Part shown: piece by piece, positions 32,585-41,087 of the stretch
How the letters are laid out: every line of letters starts with the position of its first letter
How positions within the stretch are numbered: position 1 is the stretch's first letter
Assembly: GCA_949319575.1 (NCBI GenBank)
Contig: CASGHD010000130.1
Span: forward strand, 1-44,897
DNA length: 44,897 nt
From: an uncultured Anaerolineales bacterium
GTDB lineage: Bacteria > Chloroflexota > Anaerolineae > Anaerolineales > Villigracilaceae
Direction of reading: 5' to 3'
Program-made: the position numbers and the translations under genes
Notes under the pieces: model-generated
Seen by the model: only the letters and a program-made list of their open reading frames with translations
What the model was told of the DNA's origin: nothing
Database searches by the model: none

Positions 32585-35500
32585 TTACGGTATCACTTCA
32601 TAGATCACGGTCGCGCCGTCGCGATACACTTCGCGCCAGTATTCGCCCTCGTGTTGTTCGAACTTGGCGATGCCCTCCGGCGTGTAGGCGGCGCGCTCGA
32701 GCTGACCGACGATAATATACTTCACATCATACTTTTTGAGGAATGCCCGAACGACAGTGAGATCGATGCTGTTGTAGAAATCATTCACTTCCGTGCCGCG
32801 GTCGACGACCTGTTGAGAAAACAGAACACGTTGCTGTTGTTGATGCCATTGCCAGCCGATCACATCGGGAAGCCCGGTATAAATTGTGAAGCGCGAGTGC
32901 CACTCATATTGTCTTCCCGCAGACGCGGCTTCCGCGATCACTGGCGAGCCTTGCGCGTGATCCTGCATCCAGCGGATGGCGCGGTAATCCTCGCTCAGTT
33001 CCAGGCGTTGACCGTACGTATCATATTGAGCGTATTGCATGAACGTCATCGAATCGAGCGCGCGCGGGGCTTCGAGGATCCAGCGGTCTTTGATCTTGCC
33101 GGAGGTGGCGGTGACGGTGTACATCGCCGCGCCGGAGACCAGCAGAATCATCACGCCCTGCCAGAACGCGCGCCAGCCCGGTAGCCAGCGGAAGACGGAT
33201 GGCAAGGTCCATGCAAATGCCGCGGCGGCGCTCACCGCCAGCATGAACCACGATTGTAAATAGAATTTGAAGATGGTGTTCTGCCGCCCAATATCGCCGC
33301 GCACAACCGCCATCTCAACCACGACCGTGATGAGCATGGCGGTGCCGATCAGGAACAACGCGAACCGTTTTGTATCGGGCAGGCTGGGGCGCAACATCAA
33401 AACGCCCGCCCACGCCGCGATGGGCAACGCGATCCATGCCACCGCCACGCCGCCGTACTCTGTGCTGGATTGCATGTACTGGATCACGAACAACATCAGC
33501 GCGAACACAACCAGCGCGCCCTCGATCAGCCATTGAAACGGCTTGAGTTTTCGCAATGATGAAGCAGGCGTTTGAGCCATCCACTCGCGCGTTTCCCAAA
33601 CCATCCACGCGACGATGATGAACAGGAGCAACCCCCACATGGTGAAGTACGAAGCCAGCGGCGTGAAGGGTCCCTTCCACGGGTCGAGCGCGCTGTACGC
33701 CTGATAGTAGGCAATGCGATACGGCAGGTACAACAGCCTCGACAAGGCGAACAAGGCAACGACTGCGCCGCCCGTCCACGCGAGGCGTTTTAGCAACGAC
33801 CCGGCTTCGACATATCGCCACACGGAATAGGCGACCGCAATAACCCCGATCAATAAGTACGTATACGTGTCGGATAGATTGGTGGGGAACACCGCGCCGA
33901 TGATCAACCCGCCGATGAGGAATCCCAGCGCGGTCATCCACGCTTCAGCCGCAGGGTGGGCTTGACTCTTCCAACTGGCGCGCGCCGCCACCACCGACAG
34001 AGCCCAACTGATGGTGAGCAATGCCAGCGGCATGACGATCATGTGCGCGTGCAAATCGCTGTATAGGAATGTGAACAGCGGGAACTCGGTGATCTCGTTG
34101 CCCCCGCCCGGTGGGATGACGCGGCTGGGATCCCAGTACCAGTCTCCAGGTCCGACCGGAAGCGAGCCGCCTTGTGTGATAAGTTTCAATCCTTCCGTCG
34201 CCCACTTCACGCGTTGCCCGAAGGTGGAATCCCAGGTGAAGGCTCCCAGCGAGCCGAGTTGTTGCAGGCGGTTGTAGATCATTTGCACCGTGCCGAGGTT
34301 GCCCAGCAGGATGGCGAGGAAGGAGGCGGCAAGGGCGCTGATTAAGGATAAGGGATGAATTATGAAGGGTGAAGGTTGAGGGTCATCTACTTCGTGTTGC
34401 GACCCTTCGCCTCCGCTCGGGGCAAGGTTGCGTATTACGGGAGTGAGTAAATTCCATCCAATCGAGAATGCGCAGATGCCGACGATGGCGAAAAGCGTCG
34501 GCAGGATGAAGTTGTACGCGATGGACGGCACGATGCCGAGCAGTTTGACCGGCGTGCCAACCAGCACGAAGCCGTAATAATAATAGTTGATGTATCCGCC
34601 CGCGAACCACGGGTCATACGGCGGGAAGGATGTGCTTTTGATGACGGCGTTGAAGTACGAGAAATCCATCGGGCGCTCGCCGCCTTTTGCCACATGCCAC
34701 AGGTCTGGGTTGCCGATGCGGATGAAGAGGTCGATGAAAAAGAACAGCAGGAAGATGCCTTCCACGAGCAGGAAGTATTTTCTTTTGTTCTTCCATTCTT
34801 CGCGCAGTTCATTGCGTTGGTAATAACCAAGCCCCACGCCCATGAGCAGGATTAAGCCGAAGACAATTGCAATGGTCGGGCGCGTGTAGGGGATGCCGAT
34901 CGAGCCTCCCATCCATGCCAGCCAGCCGAAGAGCGCCAGCCCCAGCGCGCGGCTGAGCGGGTAACCGTGGTCTGCCAGGCCGGGCATGGCGATCCGCGCG
35001 AGCGGATACACGGCAAGCCCAAGAGTCAAGATGAAGAGATACCAGACCAGCAAGCCCAGCCACGGGTTGCTGTTGAGCGCGGAGTTGTAGTCGAACAGCT
35101 CAGACCACGTGCCGCCGGCGCGTTGTTGCGCAAGTTTGTCGGCGGGCAACATCAGGGATTTGTAGTCGCTGAATTGGCGCGGGGTGAGGCGCGCTACTTT
35201 TGTCAGGTCGACCGTGCTTAGAACGGATTGCGCTTGCGCCGTGTGGTAGTTTCCGTTCTTTTTGAAGATCAACACTTTCGGGTGATCGTAGAAGGTGAAT
35301 GCCTCTTCGGCGTACTGATCGTTGATTTCGAAATTGCCTATTTTGGGGAATGTCTCGAATACCGCGACGAGATCGAAGCCGAGTCTGCCTTCGTACATGC
35401 CGGGTTGAGCCTCGTGGTAACAACGGATGATATTTTCGCCGATTGGGCAACCGATGAGTTCGCGGTAATACAGCGTGGTCAGCGGATAGCGTTCGGGCAG

Positions 35501-37684
35501 GCGCGTGATCTGCCCGTATTGGTGGTTGGTGGGGATGAAGATGTAGTCTGCCTGGTCGAGGGTGGTGACGAAACGCGCGAGTTTATCGGCGTTGTCGTCC
35601 CAGTAGACTTGCAGATTCAAGTCGCCGCGGTAGAGTCCGCCGAAGGCGTCGTAGCCGTCCACGCGGAAGGGAAGCGGGTAATCGTAGTCCGTTTCGTTGA
35701 CGACGGCAGAGCCGGTGATCGCCAGAATTCCCTGATCGATTTGTAAGCGCAGGTAATATTGAATGCCTTTTGCGATTTTCACAGGCTTGTCGAATTCAAG
35801 CGTGTATTCTTTGCCGCGCGGGTCGTTTGTGGAAGGGAAATCGGAGGTCAATGATGCGATGGCGAGGATTTGTTCCGGGGTGTGGTCAATGCCGCTGGAG
35901 AGAGTCAGGCTGAGGGTGGAGGAGGAGGCGAGCGCGTTGGCGGCGTGGCCGAGTGTGATGGCGGTGAGGAGTCCATCCGCGTTGGAAATAAAAGTGGTGT
36001 CGTACGGCGCGGATGCGTTGACAGAAGTTTCAGGTTGAATCGGAATGGGCTGGTTATAGATCGAACTGTCCGTTTCGATATGTAGAGTGATCGGACCCGG
36101 CACGTTTTGATAGATCCAGCGCGAGGCGGCAATGCGAGGTTCTTCGCGCGTGTAAATGCTTTGGAAGGCGAATGCCCACGCGGCGGTTAATGCAACGACG
36201 AGTATTCCAATGGCAACTGCAAGAATCTTTGGAAGGTTGAAACGTTTGAACATTTGAGCGTTCAAACCCGCTAACTCAAACACCACCCACGCCGCCATCA
36301 TGGCGAGCAACGGATAGATCGGCAGTTGATAGCGCATGGTCGGGTTGAATTCCATGGACTGCCAGAGGAAATATGCGGCGGTCCAACCCCACAGGAGCGT
36401 GTGACGCCATTCGCCTTTGAGGATGCGCCAGCCCATGGTGAGGAATCCGATCCACGCGAGGATGCCGAGTGGAAGACCCAGCCCCCAGGTCGTCAGGTTT
36501 TCAAATGAATATAAATGCGAGCGCCGCGCCCATTGCAGGTTCCATGGCAGGTCGGCGTCGCCTTTTGCCTGGATGCGTTGTTCCTGAATGTTGGCGATCC
36601 ATTGCGGGTTGAGTCCAAGGCCGTCGAACGCATACGGCTGGAAAATGCGGAAGGAGATCAGCGCGGCGAGTCCGCCGGCGAGTAAACAGGCAGTGATCAG
36701 TAACCAGTAAGCAGTGGATCGTGGATGATGGACAATGGACGATGGGCGATGGATGGTTTCTTCCTCGCTTTGTTGATCTTCCACAAAGAGAGCAGATTCG
36801 GTCTGTTGTCGACGGTCTATGGTCAGGTAGCGTAATGCGAACGCGCCGGGCAGGAGGATTGCCAGCGGGTAAATATTCACCTTCGATGCCAGCGCCATGC
36901 CGTAGGCAACGCCGAAGCCGATGCTTAGGAGAAATAGAGGAGTAGAGAATAGAGAGCGGAGGATTTGAGAATTGGAGATTGGCGAATTGCTGGTTGCGGG
37001 CGTATTAAGATCGGAAGCTGGAGAGTGGAGATCAGCGACTGGAGACTCGAGACTACTCGTTGAGTCAGCAGGTAAGCCTCTAGTTTCTAGTCTCTGATCT
37101 TTCCACAGCATGATTTCAACGGCAAAGTAAATGGCTAGAAACGCAAACGGGTTGACGAACAGGTCTGTGGTGAAGAAGTGCGACTGCTGGATCTGCATCA
37201 CCGTCAGCGCGGAGAACAACGATGCCAGCAACGCCACGCGGCGGTCATACAAGCGCGAGAGAATGGCATACAGGATCAGGATCGTGAACAGGTCGGCAAA
37301 GGCGGAGAATTGCCTGCCCAAAAGTTTTACATCGAGTTGTCCGGTCGCCTCCGCCGCGACGCGCACGAGGGTGATGGGCAGATTACCGTAGACGAAGAAG
37401 GTTTGCCTGCGATTGTACGGGCTGAGCGTGGATGTTGCGCTGTCGAAATAATCGCCGAGGTTGATCCAAACCTGTTTCTCGGCGGGGCAGGCGTCGATCG
37501 GCAGAGCCGCGTCCGCGCATTTGTGCGCGCGAAGATTGGCAACCACGCCCGAAAGAAAATTCTCATCCGGATGCTGGTGCTCGCCTTCGCCCCAGTTCAT
37601 GCCGCTCAAGCGCAAATAACCCGCCAGCGCGAGCACAAGCACAAGAAGAATATCGAAGAGCCAGAAATATTTTTTGTAAGTCAT
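32585..37684 (-). CDS. Giant fusion: GT-C glycosyltransferase plus DUF2298 domain
   Basis: 1699 residues. Residues 1 to about 830 are a GT-C-type enzyme: the first loop has WGEGEHQHPDENF (acidic motif about 40), then many helices and an extracytoplasmic domain (about 540-830). From about 870 a complete DUF2298 unit follows: GERPMDF, INYYYYGF (about 1035), WYWDPSRVIPPGGG, ITEFPLFTFLYSDLHAH (about 1200) and the C-terminal VIAEAASAGRQYEWHSRFTIY to VIYEVIP. The whole unit is collinear with the single-domain protein at 29525. ATG 37684 is preferred to TTG 37744. Three loops hold short-period or dispersed repeats read in frame (34341-34432, 36714-36830, 36955-37110). Joining both activities in one chain suggests consecutive sugar transfers. 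Confidence 0.82.
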   Translation of the reverse strand: MTYKKYFWLFDILLVLVLALAGYLRLSGMNWGEGEHQHPDENFLSGVVANLRAHKCADAALPIDACPAEKQVWINLGDYFDSATSTLSPYNRRQTFFVYGNLPITLVRVAAEATGQLDVKLLGRQFSAFADLFTILILYAILSRLYDRRVALLASLFSALTVMQIQQSHFFTTDLFVNPFAFLAIYFAVEIMLWKDQRLETRGLPADSTSSLESPVADLHSPASDLNTPATSNSPISNSQILRSLFSTPLFLLSIGFGVAYGMALASKVNIYPLAILLPGAFALRYLTIDRRQQTESALFVEDQQSEEETIHRPSSIVHHPRSTAYWLLITACLLAGGLAALISFRIFQPYAFDGLGLNPQWIANIQEQRIQAKGDADLPWNLQWARRSHLYSFENLTTWGLGLPLGILAWIGFLTMGWRILKGEWRHTLLWGWTAAYFLWQSMEFNPTMRYQLPIYPLLAMMAAWVVFELAGLNAQMFKRFNLPKILAVAIGILVVALTAAWAFAFQSIYTREEPRIAASRWIYQNVPGPITLHIETDSSIYNQPIPIQPETSVNASAPYDTTFISNADGLLTAITLGHAANALASSSTLSLTLSSGIDHTPEQILAIASLTSDFPSTNDPRGKEYTLEFDKPVKIAKGIQYYLRLQIDQGILAITGSAVVNETDYDYPLPFRVDGYDAFGGLYRGDLNLQVYWDDNADKLARFVTTLDQADYIFIPTNHQYGQITRLPERYPLTTLYYRELIGCPIGENIIRCYHEAQPGMYEGRLGFDLVAVFETFPKIGNFEINDQYAEEAFTFYDHPKVLIFKKNGNYHTAQAQSVLSTVDLTKVARLTPRQFSDYKSLMLPADKLAQQRAGGTWSELFDYNSALNSNPWLGLLVWYLFILTLGLAVYPLARIAMPGLADHGYPLSRALGLALFGWLAWMGGSIGIPYTRPTIAIVFGLILLMGVGLGYYQRNELREEWKNKRKYFLLVEGIFLLFFFIDLFIRIGNPDLWHVAKGGERPMDFSYFNAVIKSTSFPPYDPWFAGGYINYYYYGFVLVGTPVKLLGIVPSIAYNFILPTLFAIVGICAFSIGWNLLTPVIRNLAPSGGEGSQHEVDDPQPSPFIIHPLSLISALAASFLAILLGNLGTVQMIYNRLQQLGSLGAFTWDSTFGQRVKWATEGLKLITQGGSLPVGPGDWYWDPSRVIPPGGGNEITEFPLFTFLYSDLHAHMIVMPLALLTISWALSVVAARASWKSQAHPAAEAWMTALGFLIGGLIIGAVFPTNLSDTYTYLLIGVIAVAYSVWRYVEAGSLLKRLAWTGGAVVALFALSRLLYLPYRIAYYQAYSALDPWKGPFTPLASYFTMWGLLLFIIVAWMVWETREWMAQTPASSLRKLKPFQWLIEGALVVFALMLFVIQYMQSSTEYGGVAVAWIALPIAAWAGVLMLRPSLPDTKRFALFLIGTAMLITVVVEMAVVRGDIGRQNTIFKFYLQSWFMLAVSAAAAFAWTLPSVFRWLPGWRAFWQGVMILLVSGAAMYTVTATSGKIKDRWILEAPRALDSMTFMQYAQYDTYGQRLELSEDYRAIRWMQDHAQGSPVIAEAASAGRQYEWHSRFTIYTGLPDVIGWQWHQQQQRVLFSQQVVDRGTEVNDFYNSIDLTVVRAFLKKYDVKYIIVGQLERAAYTPEGIAKFEQHEGEYWREVYRDGATVIYEVIP
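34341..34432. repeat. Repeat insert in the DUF2298 half of the giant gene
   Basis: 34341-34385 is a short-period tract (ATAAGGGATGAATTATGAAGG type). 34391-34432 resembles the intergenic repeat at 40214-40256: both have TTCGT, TTGCG, CCCTTCG, GCTC and GGGCAAG in order. Read in frame as NLAPSGGEGSQHEVDD. Confidence 0.55.
36714..36830. repeat. Short-period repeats in the GT-C half of the giant gene
   Basis: GGATGATGGACAATGGACG and GACGGTCTATGGTCAGG types, period 7-8. Read in frame as IHRPSSIVHHPRS and TIDRRQQTE. Confidence 0.55.
36955..37110. repeat. Short-period repeats in the GT-C half of the giant gene (second tract)
   Basis: GAATTGGAGATTGGCGAATT, GGAGAGTGGAGATCAGCG and CTAGTTTCTAGTCTCTG types. 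Read in frame as a Ser/Pro/Asn/Leu-rich stretch of about 50 residues between two helices. Confidence 0.55.
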
Positions 37685-37773
37685 AAATCTCAGACCTGAT
37701 TGGCTTTCAAAGAAATCGTGATGGAAAACAACTTTCTGATACAAAGGGTTAGATCTTGAAAGGTTTTACGGAA

Positions 37774-38047
37774 ACCTGTCACCTTGTTTTTGCCCAAAAT
37801 GGGCTACATCTCATCGGGCTGTCGGGTTGCTCGTCAGGCTCGCGGGGCTGAAGCCGCCTGCTCAGCGCATGGAAGCCCTTTGGGCTGGCGCAACCAGTCC
37901 GCTTCAGCGGACTTTCACGAACTGAGGTGGTTGTCGAGTTTATCGAGACACAGGGCTTTAGCCCGACGGGACAGCGAATCCTCAATCTTTTCTCGCGCAA
38001 CGTTCAATGACTTGTAGCCTATTTTGCACAAAATTTAGGTGTCAGGT
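37774..38047. mobile_element. MITE-like element with 35-bp terminal inverted repeats
   Basis: Ends 37774-37808 and 38013-38047 are inverted repeats, matching at 28 of 35 positions (both start ACCTG and end GCTACA). The 274-bp interior has further palindromes (GTCCGC-TTCA-GCGGAC near 37908; GGCTTTAGCCC near 37952). No open reading frame makes sense inside. No target-site duplication seen. The right end touches the stop codon of the GT-C gene at 38051. It fills most of the 366-base gap before the giant gene. Confidence 0.55.
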
Positions 38048-38050
38048 CTT

Positions 38051-40213
38051 TTAGTTACCCGGCACAAAGAACATCCAAAAATCGTGCCCGGAAATATCCG
38101 ATTCGAACAACCGCAATGTCCCGTTCGGGTATAACTTTTTCAACGCATCCAGCGATTGCTGGTCGTTCACCGCCGGTTCATCGGTGTTGGCTTTCAGAAG
38201 GAACAATTTCGGACCCGGCATTTCCACGGTGGAGGCAAAATTTTCGGGCCACAGCGCCATGTCGCGGTTCGGGATGCCCGCCCATGCGGCAGGCAGGCGC
38301 GTATCCACCCAGTGCGGGAACGGCACCACCCAAATCGTCTCTGTCGTGCCGTAGGTTTGCTCGAACTCACGTATGACTCGTCCCATGTCGGATGTGTTCC
38401 ACGAACCCATGCGGAACGAGTTGGCGAACGTATCAAAAACCAGATTGTAATTTTGTAAAACGGAAGTGACCAACAGGATTCCCGTCAGCCCCCAGGTGAC
38501 GACGTTTCGCAGCCCTCTCCCTTTCAGGCTGGTGACCAAACCGTCGAGCGCCAGCGCCGCCAGCAGGAAGGCGGGGATACTTGCCGCGCCGGCGCGGTTG
38601 AGCGCCGGGTTCTCGCCGGGGAACGCCAGCGACAACGTGGATGGCAATTGCAACAACGGAATGGACACGAGCAGGAATAAATCCTGCCAGTGACGCTTGC
38701 GGATATAGCGAATCAACACGAGGACAAACCCCAATAGGAACAATGCGCCCGTGACCACGTCCAGCGCGGGGCGGTGAGGGATCGAGTTGACCCAGATCTC
38801 GCCATCGTCGAGGTTAAACATCATCAATGCTTTGCCCACGTTCGATGCGAAGATGAGCGGGGCGGGTCCCGGCAAGGGCTGTTCAACCGTGCTCAACCGG
38901 GAAAAAGCGCGGAAACCGAAGATATCCGGGTTGTCGATCCAGAAACGCAACAAAGGGAGAAAGACAAGCAACGAGGTAAGCGCCAACATGGCCAGCCAGA
39001 CCGGTGCTTCTCTGCGCGCGCCTTTTGATTGCGAGTGCATCCAGTACAAGATGAACGCCGTGATGACCACAAACGGAACAATGCGGAACGGGCTGTACCC
39101 ATGCAAACCAAGCCCGAGGAACAAGCCGGAGAGGAGGAAATCGTTGCGGTTACGGGAGCGCAAGCCGCGCAGGAGGAAAAGAAGCGTCGGCGCCACGAAG
39201 AGGGGATACAGCGGGAAGCGCAGTCCGATGCGGCTGATCACATTGGGCCAGTAGGCGATTCCCGCGAGCATAAACGCGAAGAGCGCCACGCGCGTCCCGC
39301 CGATTTCTTTCCCGAGCAGGTAAATGAAGGGGAGGGTCAAAAAGCCGAGGATGGCGGCGCCGAGTTTCAGGCTGAGATACGACAAACCGGTGCCGAAAAT
39401 ATTCGCCACCCAGAGTGTCCAATACATTTGAATGGCTTCGCGACCGGTGTTGCGCGTGAAGAAAATATGCGTGTCGCCCTGTGACACATCGTATACATCG
39501 TACAGTTTTTCGGCATGGTCGCTGAACGGTTCCGCCGGCACGGTCGCTGTCTGTGTGAAGCGGAAGAAGAATGCCAGCGCGGTGACGGCAATGAGGAGAA
39601 TTGCCCAACGCGAGATGATAATCGTCCACGTTTCGCGTTTGAAAAACCCGACAGTTTGCGCCAGCCAGTTTCTCGTTCCGCCGCTTTGAATCCAGAACGC
39701 GCCCATGAACGCGAGCACAGCAAATATCCAAACGGTGACGTTGAGCGTTGTGAAGAGGTTCTCGCCCAGCAGGGTGAACGCCCACAGACCAAGCCCCAGG
39801 CTGAGGATTAACACCACTGGGCGATAGGTGAGCGGGTCTGTCCCGTCGGATGTTTCAGCGAGAGGCGCGAGAGTCCATTCGCCGCGATAGAGTCCCCATC
39901 CTAACGCGAACAGCGCGACTACGAATAACGCGATCCCCAGTTTGGTATCCGGCGGCGGCTCGAGTAGCCATTGACCTGCCAACGTAAGAATAAGCGCAAG
40001 CAGGGAGCGCCACGGGAAGGGAGTTTGAATGTCGGAAGGTTGGAAGGTTTCAGGCTGGGATTGATCGTTGAACGTTGAGGGTTGAGTGATAGTCGCCGAC
40101 GGCTGTGCTTCTGCAAAATCGGGAATCTGAACCCTGCCGCCTCGAAACAGTGATTTGACATAATCGAGGACACTGGGTTCATCGAACGGGGGTGGATGGT
40201 GAGGAGTGGTCAT
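38051..40213 (-). CDS. GT-C type polytopic glycosyltransferase, PMT_2-like
   Basis: 720 residues. A cytoplasmic N-terminus of about 75 residues, polar and partly repeat-derived (residues about 40-65), precedes about 13 helices. The acidic loop motif is AEPFSDHAEKLYDVYD, then REAIQMYW, as in PMT_2/ArnT-like enzymes. The C-terminal extracytoplasmic domain (about 590-720) has WVVPFPHWVDTRLPAAW and ends in FWMFFVPGN. Likely transfers sugar from polyprenyl phosphate outside the membrane; acceptor unknown. The next gene downstream in the operon direction is the giant fusion, after a MITE-like element. Confidence 0.75.
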   Translation of the reverse strand: MTTPHHPPPFDEPSVLDYVKSLFRGGRVQIPDFAEAQPSATITQPSTFNDQSQPETFQPSDIQTPFPWRSLLALILTLAGQWLLEPPPDTKLGIALFVVALFALGWGLYRGEWTLAPLAETSDGTDPLTYRPVVLILSLGLGLWAFTLLGENLFTTLNVTVWIFAVLAFMGAFWIQSGGTRNWLAQTVGFFKRETWTIIISRWAILLIAVTALAFFFRFTQTATVPAEPFSDHAEKLYDVYDVSQGDTHIFFTRNTGREAIQMYWTLWVANIFGTGLSYLSLKLGAAILGFLTLPFIYLLGKEIGGTRVALFAFMLAGIAYWPNVISRIGLRFPLYPLFVAPTLLFLLRGLRSRNRNDFLLSGLFLGLGLHGYSPFRIVPFVVITAFILYWMHSQSKGARREAPVWLAMLALTSLLVFLPLLRFWIDNPDIFGFRAFSRLSTVEQPLPGPAPLIFASNVGKALMMFNLDDGEIWVNSIPHRPALDVVTGALFLLGFVLVLIRYIRKRHWQDLFLLVSIPLLQLPSTLSLAFPGENPALNRAGAASIPAFLLAALALDGLVTSLKGRGLRNVVTWGLTGILLVTSVLQNYNLVFDTFANSFRMGSWNTSDMGRVIREFEQTYGTTETIWVVPFPHWVDTRLPAAWAGIPNRDMALWPENFASTVEMPGPKLFLLKANTDEPAVNDQQSLDALKKLYPNGTLRLFESDISGHDFWMFFVPGN
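40021..40090. repeat. Short-period degenerate repeat inside a GT-C reading frame
   Basis: GGAAGGTTGGAAGGTTTC and GAACGTTGAGGGTTGAG, period 7-8. Gives ITQPSTFNDQSQPETFQPSD in the cytoplasmic N-terminus. Confidence 0.55.
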
Positions 40214-40285
40214 GAGTTCGTTTTGCGTCCCTTCGACTAGGCTCAGGGCAAGACTGCGATTGCGTTTCGCGTTTCGCTTAACTGC
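40214..40285. repeat. Intergenic dispersed repeat
   Basis: Contains CCCTTCGACTAGGCTCAGGG, the intergenic counterpart of the in-frame element at 34391-34432. It occupies the gap between the GT-C gene and the methyltransferase gene; no promoter recognised. Confidence 0.5.
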
Positions 40286-41008
40286 CTACCTGGGTTCCTG
40301 TTTCTTTGCAATCACAATGATGCTTTCTCCCCACGTTTGGGGAAGAAAAACCAGGCCCGTGATCGCTTGCAATCCGCCGAGCGAGCCGAAGGTCAACTTT
40401 TGGACCGCGCTGGGGATGAGCGGAATGTATGGCACATCCCAAAACCCGTCGGCGAAGATGCGTTTGATTGTAAAGCCTGCGCCTTCGATCAAGGAGACCC
40501 ATTCGGCGGGTCGCTTCAACGAAACGTGAGTCGGGTCCTGGTAACCGATCCACTTTTCGCCTTTCCACGGCTTGAGGAGTGAATCGAGATTCGGCGTGGC
40601 AAGGATGAGCGCGCCGCCTGTTTCAGTCACGCGCCCGATCTCCTGGATGGCTTTTTGCGGGTCGGGCAAATGCTCCACGATGTGCTTGATGATAACCACG
40701 TTAAATGAGTTGTCGTTAAATGGAAGTTCCTGCGCGCTGGCGGTTTGTAAGTTTGTATTCGTTACAACGGATTTCGATTGCCTGACCGCCCAGTGGTTGA
40801 TGTCGCAACCAAACGTTGTAAACGTATCTTCGAGTTGCCCCACGAGGTGCCCCATCCCAGACCCCACCTCCAGCAGACGCCCGCCGCGCCGTCCGTATTG
40901 CCGCGCCAGCATGGCGAAAAAACGATTCGACCACCAATACATGCTGTATTTGGCGAAGGTGATATTGGAGTACGTGTGCGTGGAGAAATAGTTTTCGTCG
41001 AAGGGCAT
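40286..41008 (-). CDS. SAM-dependent methyltransferase, class I
   Basis: 240 residues. Motif I is LLEVGSGMGHLVGQL (about 45-59), the acidic residue of strand 2 is in FGCDINHWAV and motif II is FNVVIIKHIVEHLPDP. ATPNLDSLL fits the family of sugar or polyketide O-methyltransferases seen in glycan clusters. The C-terminus has a hydrophobic stretch (about 200-225), perhaps membrane-associated. TATAAG lies five bases before ATG 41008 with no Shine-Dalgarno, so possibly leaderless. Confidence 0.8.
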   Translation of the reverse strand: MPFDENYFSTHTYSNITFAKYSMYWWSNRFFAMLARQYGRRGGRLLEVGSGMGHLVGQLEDTFTTFGCDINHWAVRQSKSVVTNTNLQTASAQELPFNDNSFNVVIIKHIVEHLPDPQKAIQEIGRVTETGGALILATPNLDSLLKPWKGEKWIGYQDPTHVSLKRPAEWVSLIEGAGFTIKRIFADGFWDVPYIPLIPSAVQKLTFGSLGGLQAITGLVFLPQTWGESIIVIAKKQEPR

Positions 41009-41021
41009 GGGGGCTTATAGA

Positions 41022-41083
41022 CAAGGAAACAGGCGCGCTAGTAGACAAGGGCGAAGGGAATGTGTTTCCTTGCGCGTGTCTAC
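41022..41083. terminator. Hairpins between the two methyltransferase genes
   Basis: CAAGGAAACA (41022-41031) pairs with TGTTTCCTTG (41063-41072), and GTAGACA (41041-41047) with TGTCTAC (41077-41083); the two stems cross. TAGACAAGG also occurs as a direct repeat. Could stop or pause the transcript from the gene ending at 41088. Confidence 0.35.
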
Positions 41084-41087
41084 CTGT

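Noticed and set aside
32585-37744. TTG 37744 as the start of the giant gene
   Set aside because: ATG 37684 directly precedes the first hydrophobic helix; the extra 20 residues are not hydrophobic or conserved-looking.
37774-38047. CRISPR array or coding sequence in the gap before the giant gene
   Set aside because: No regularly spaced direct repeats; the open frames present read through palindromes and have no domain.
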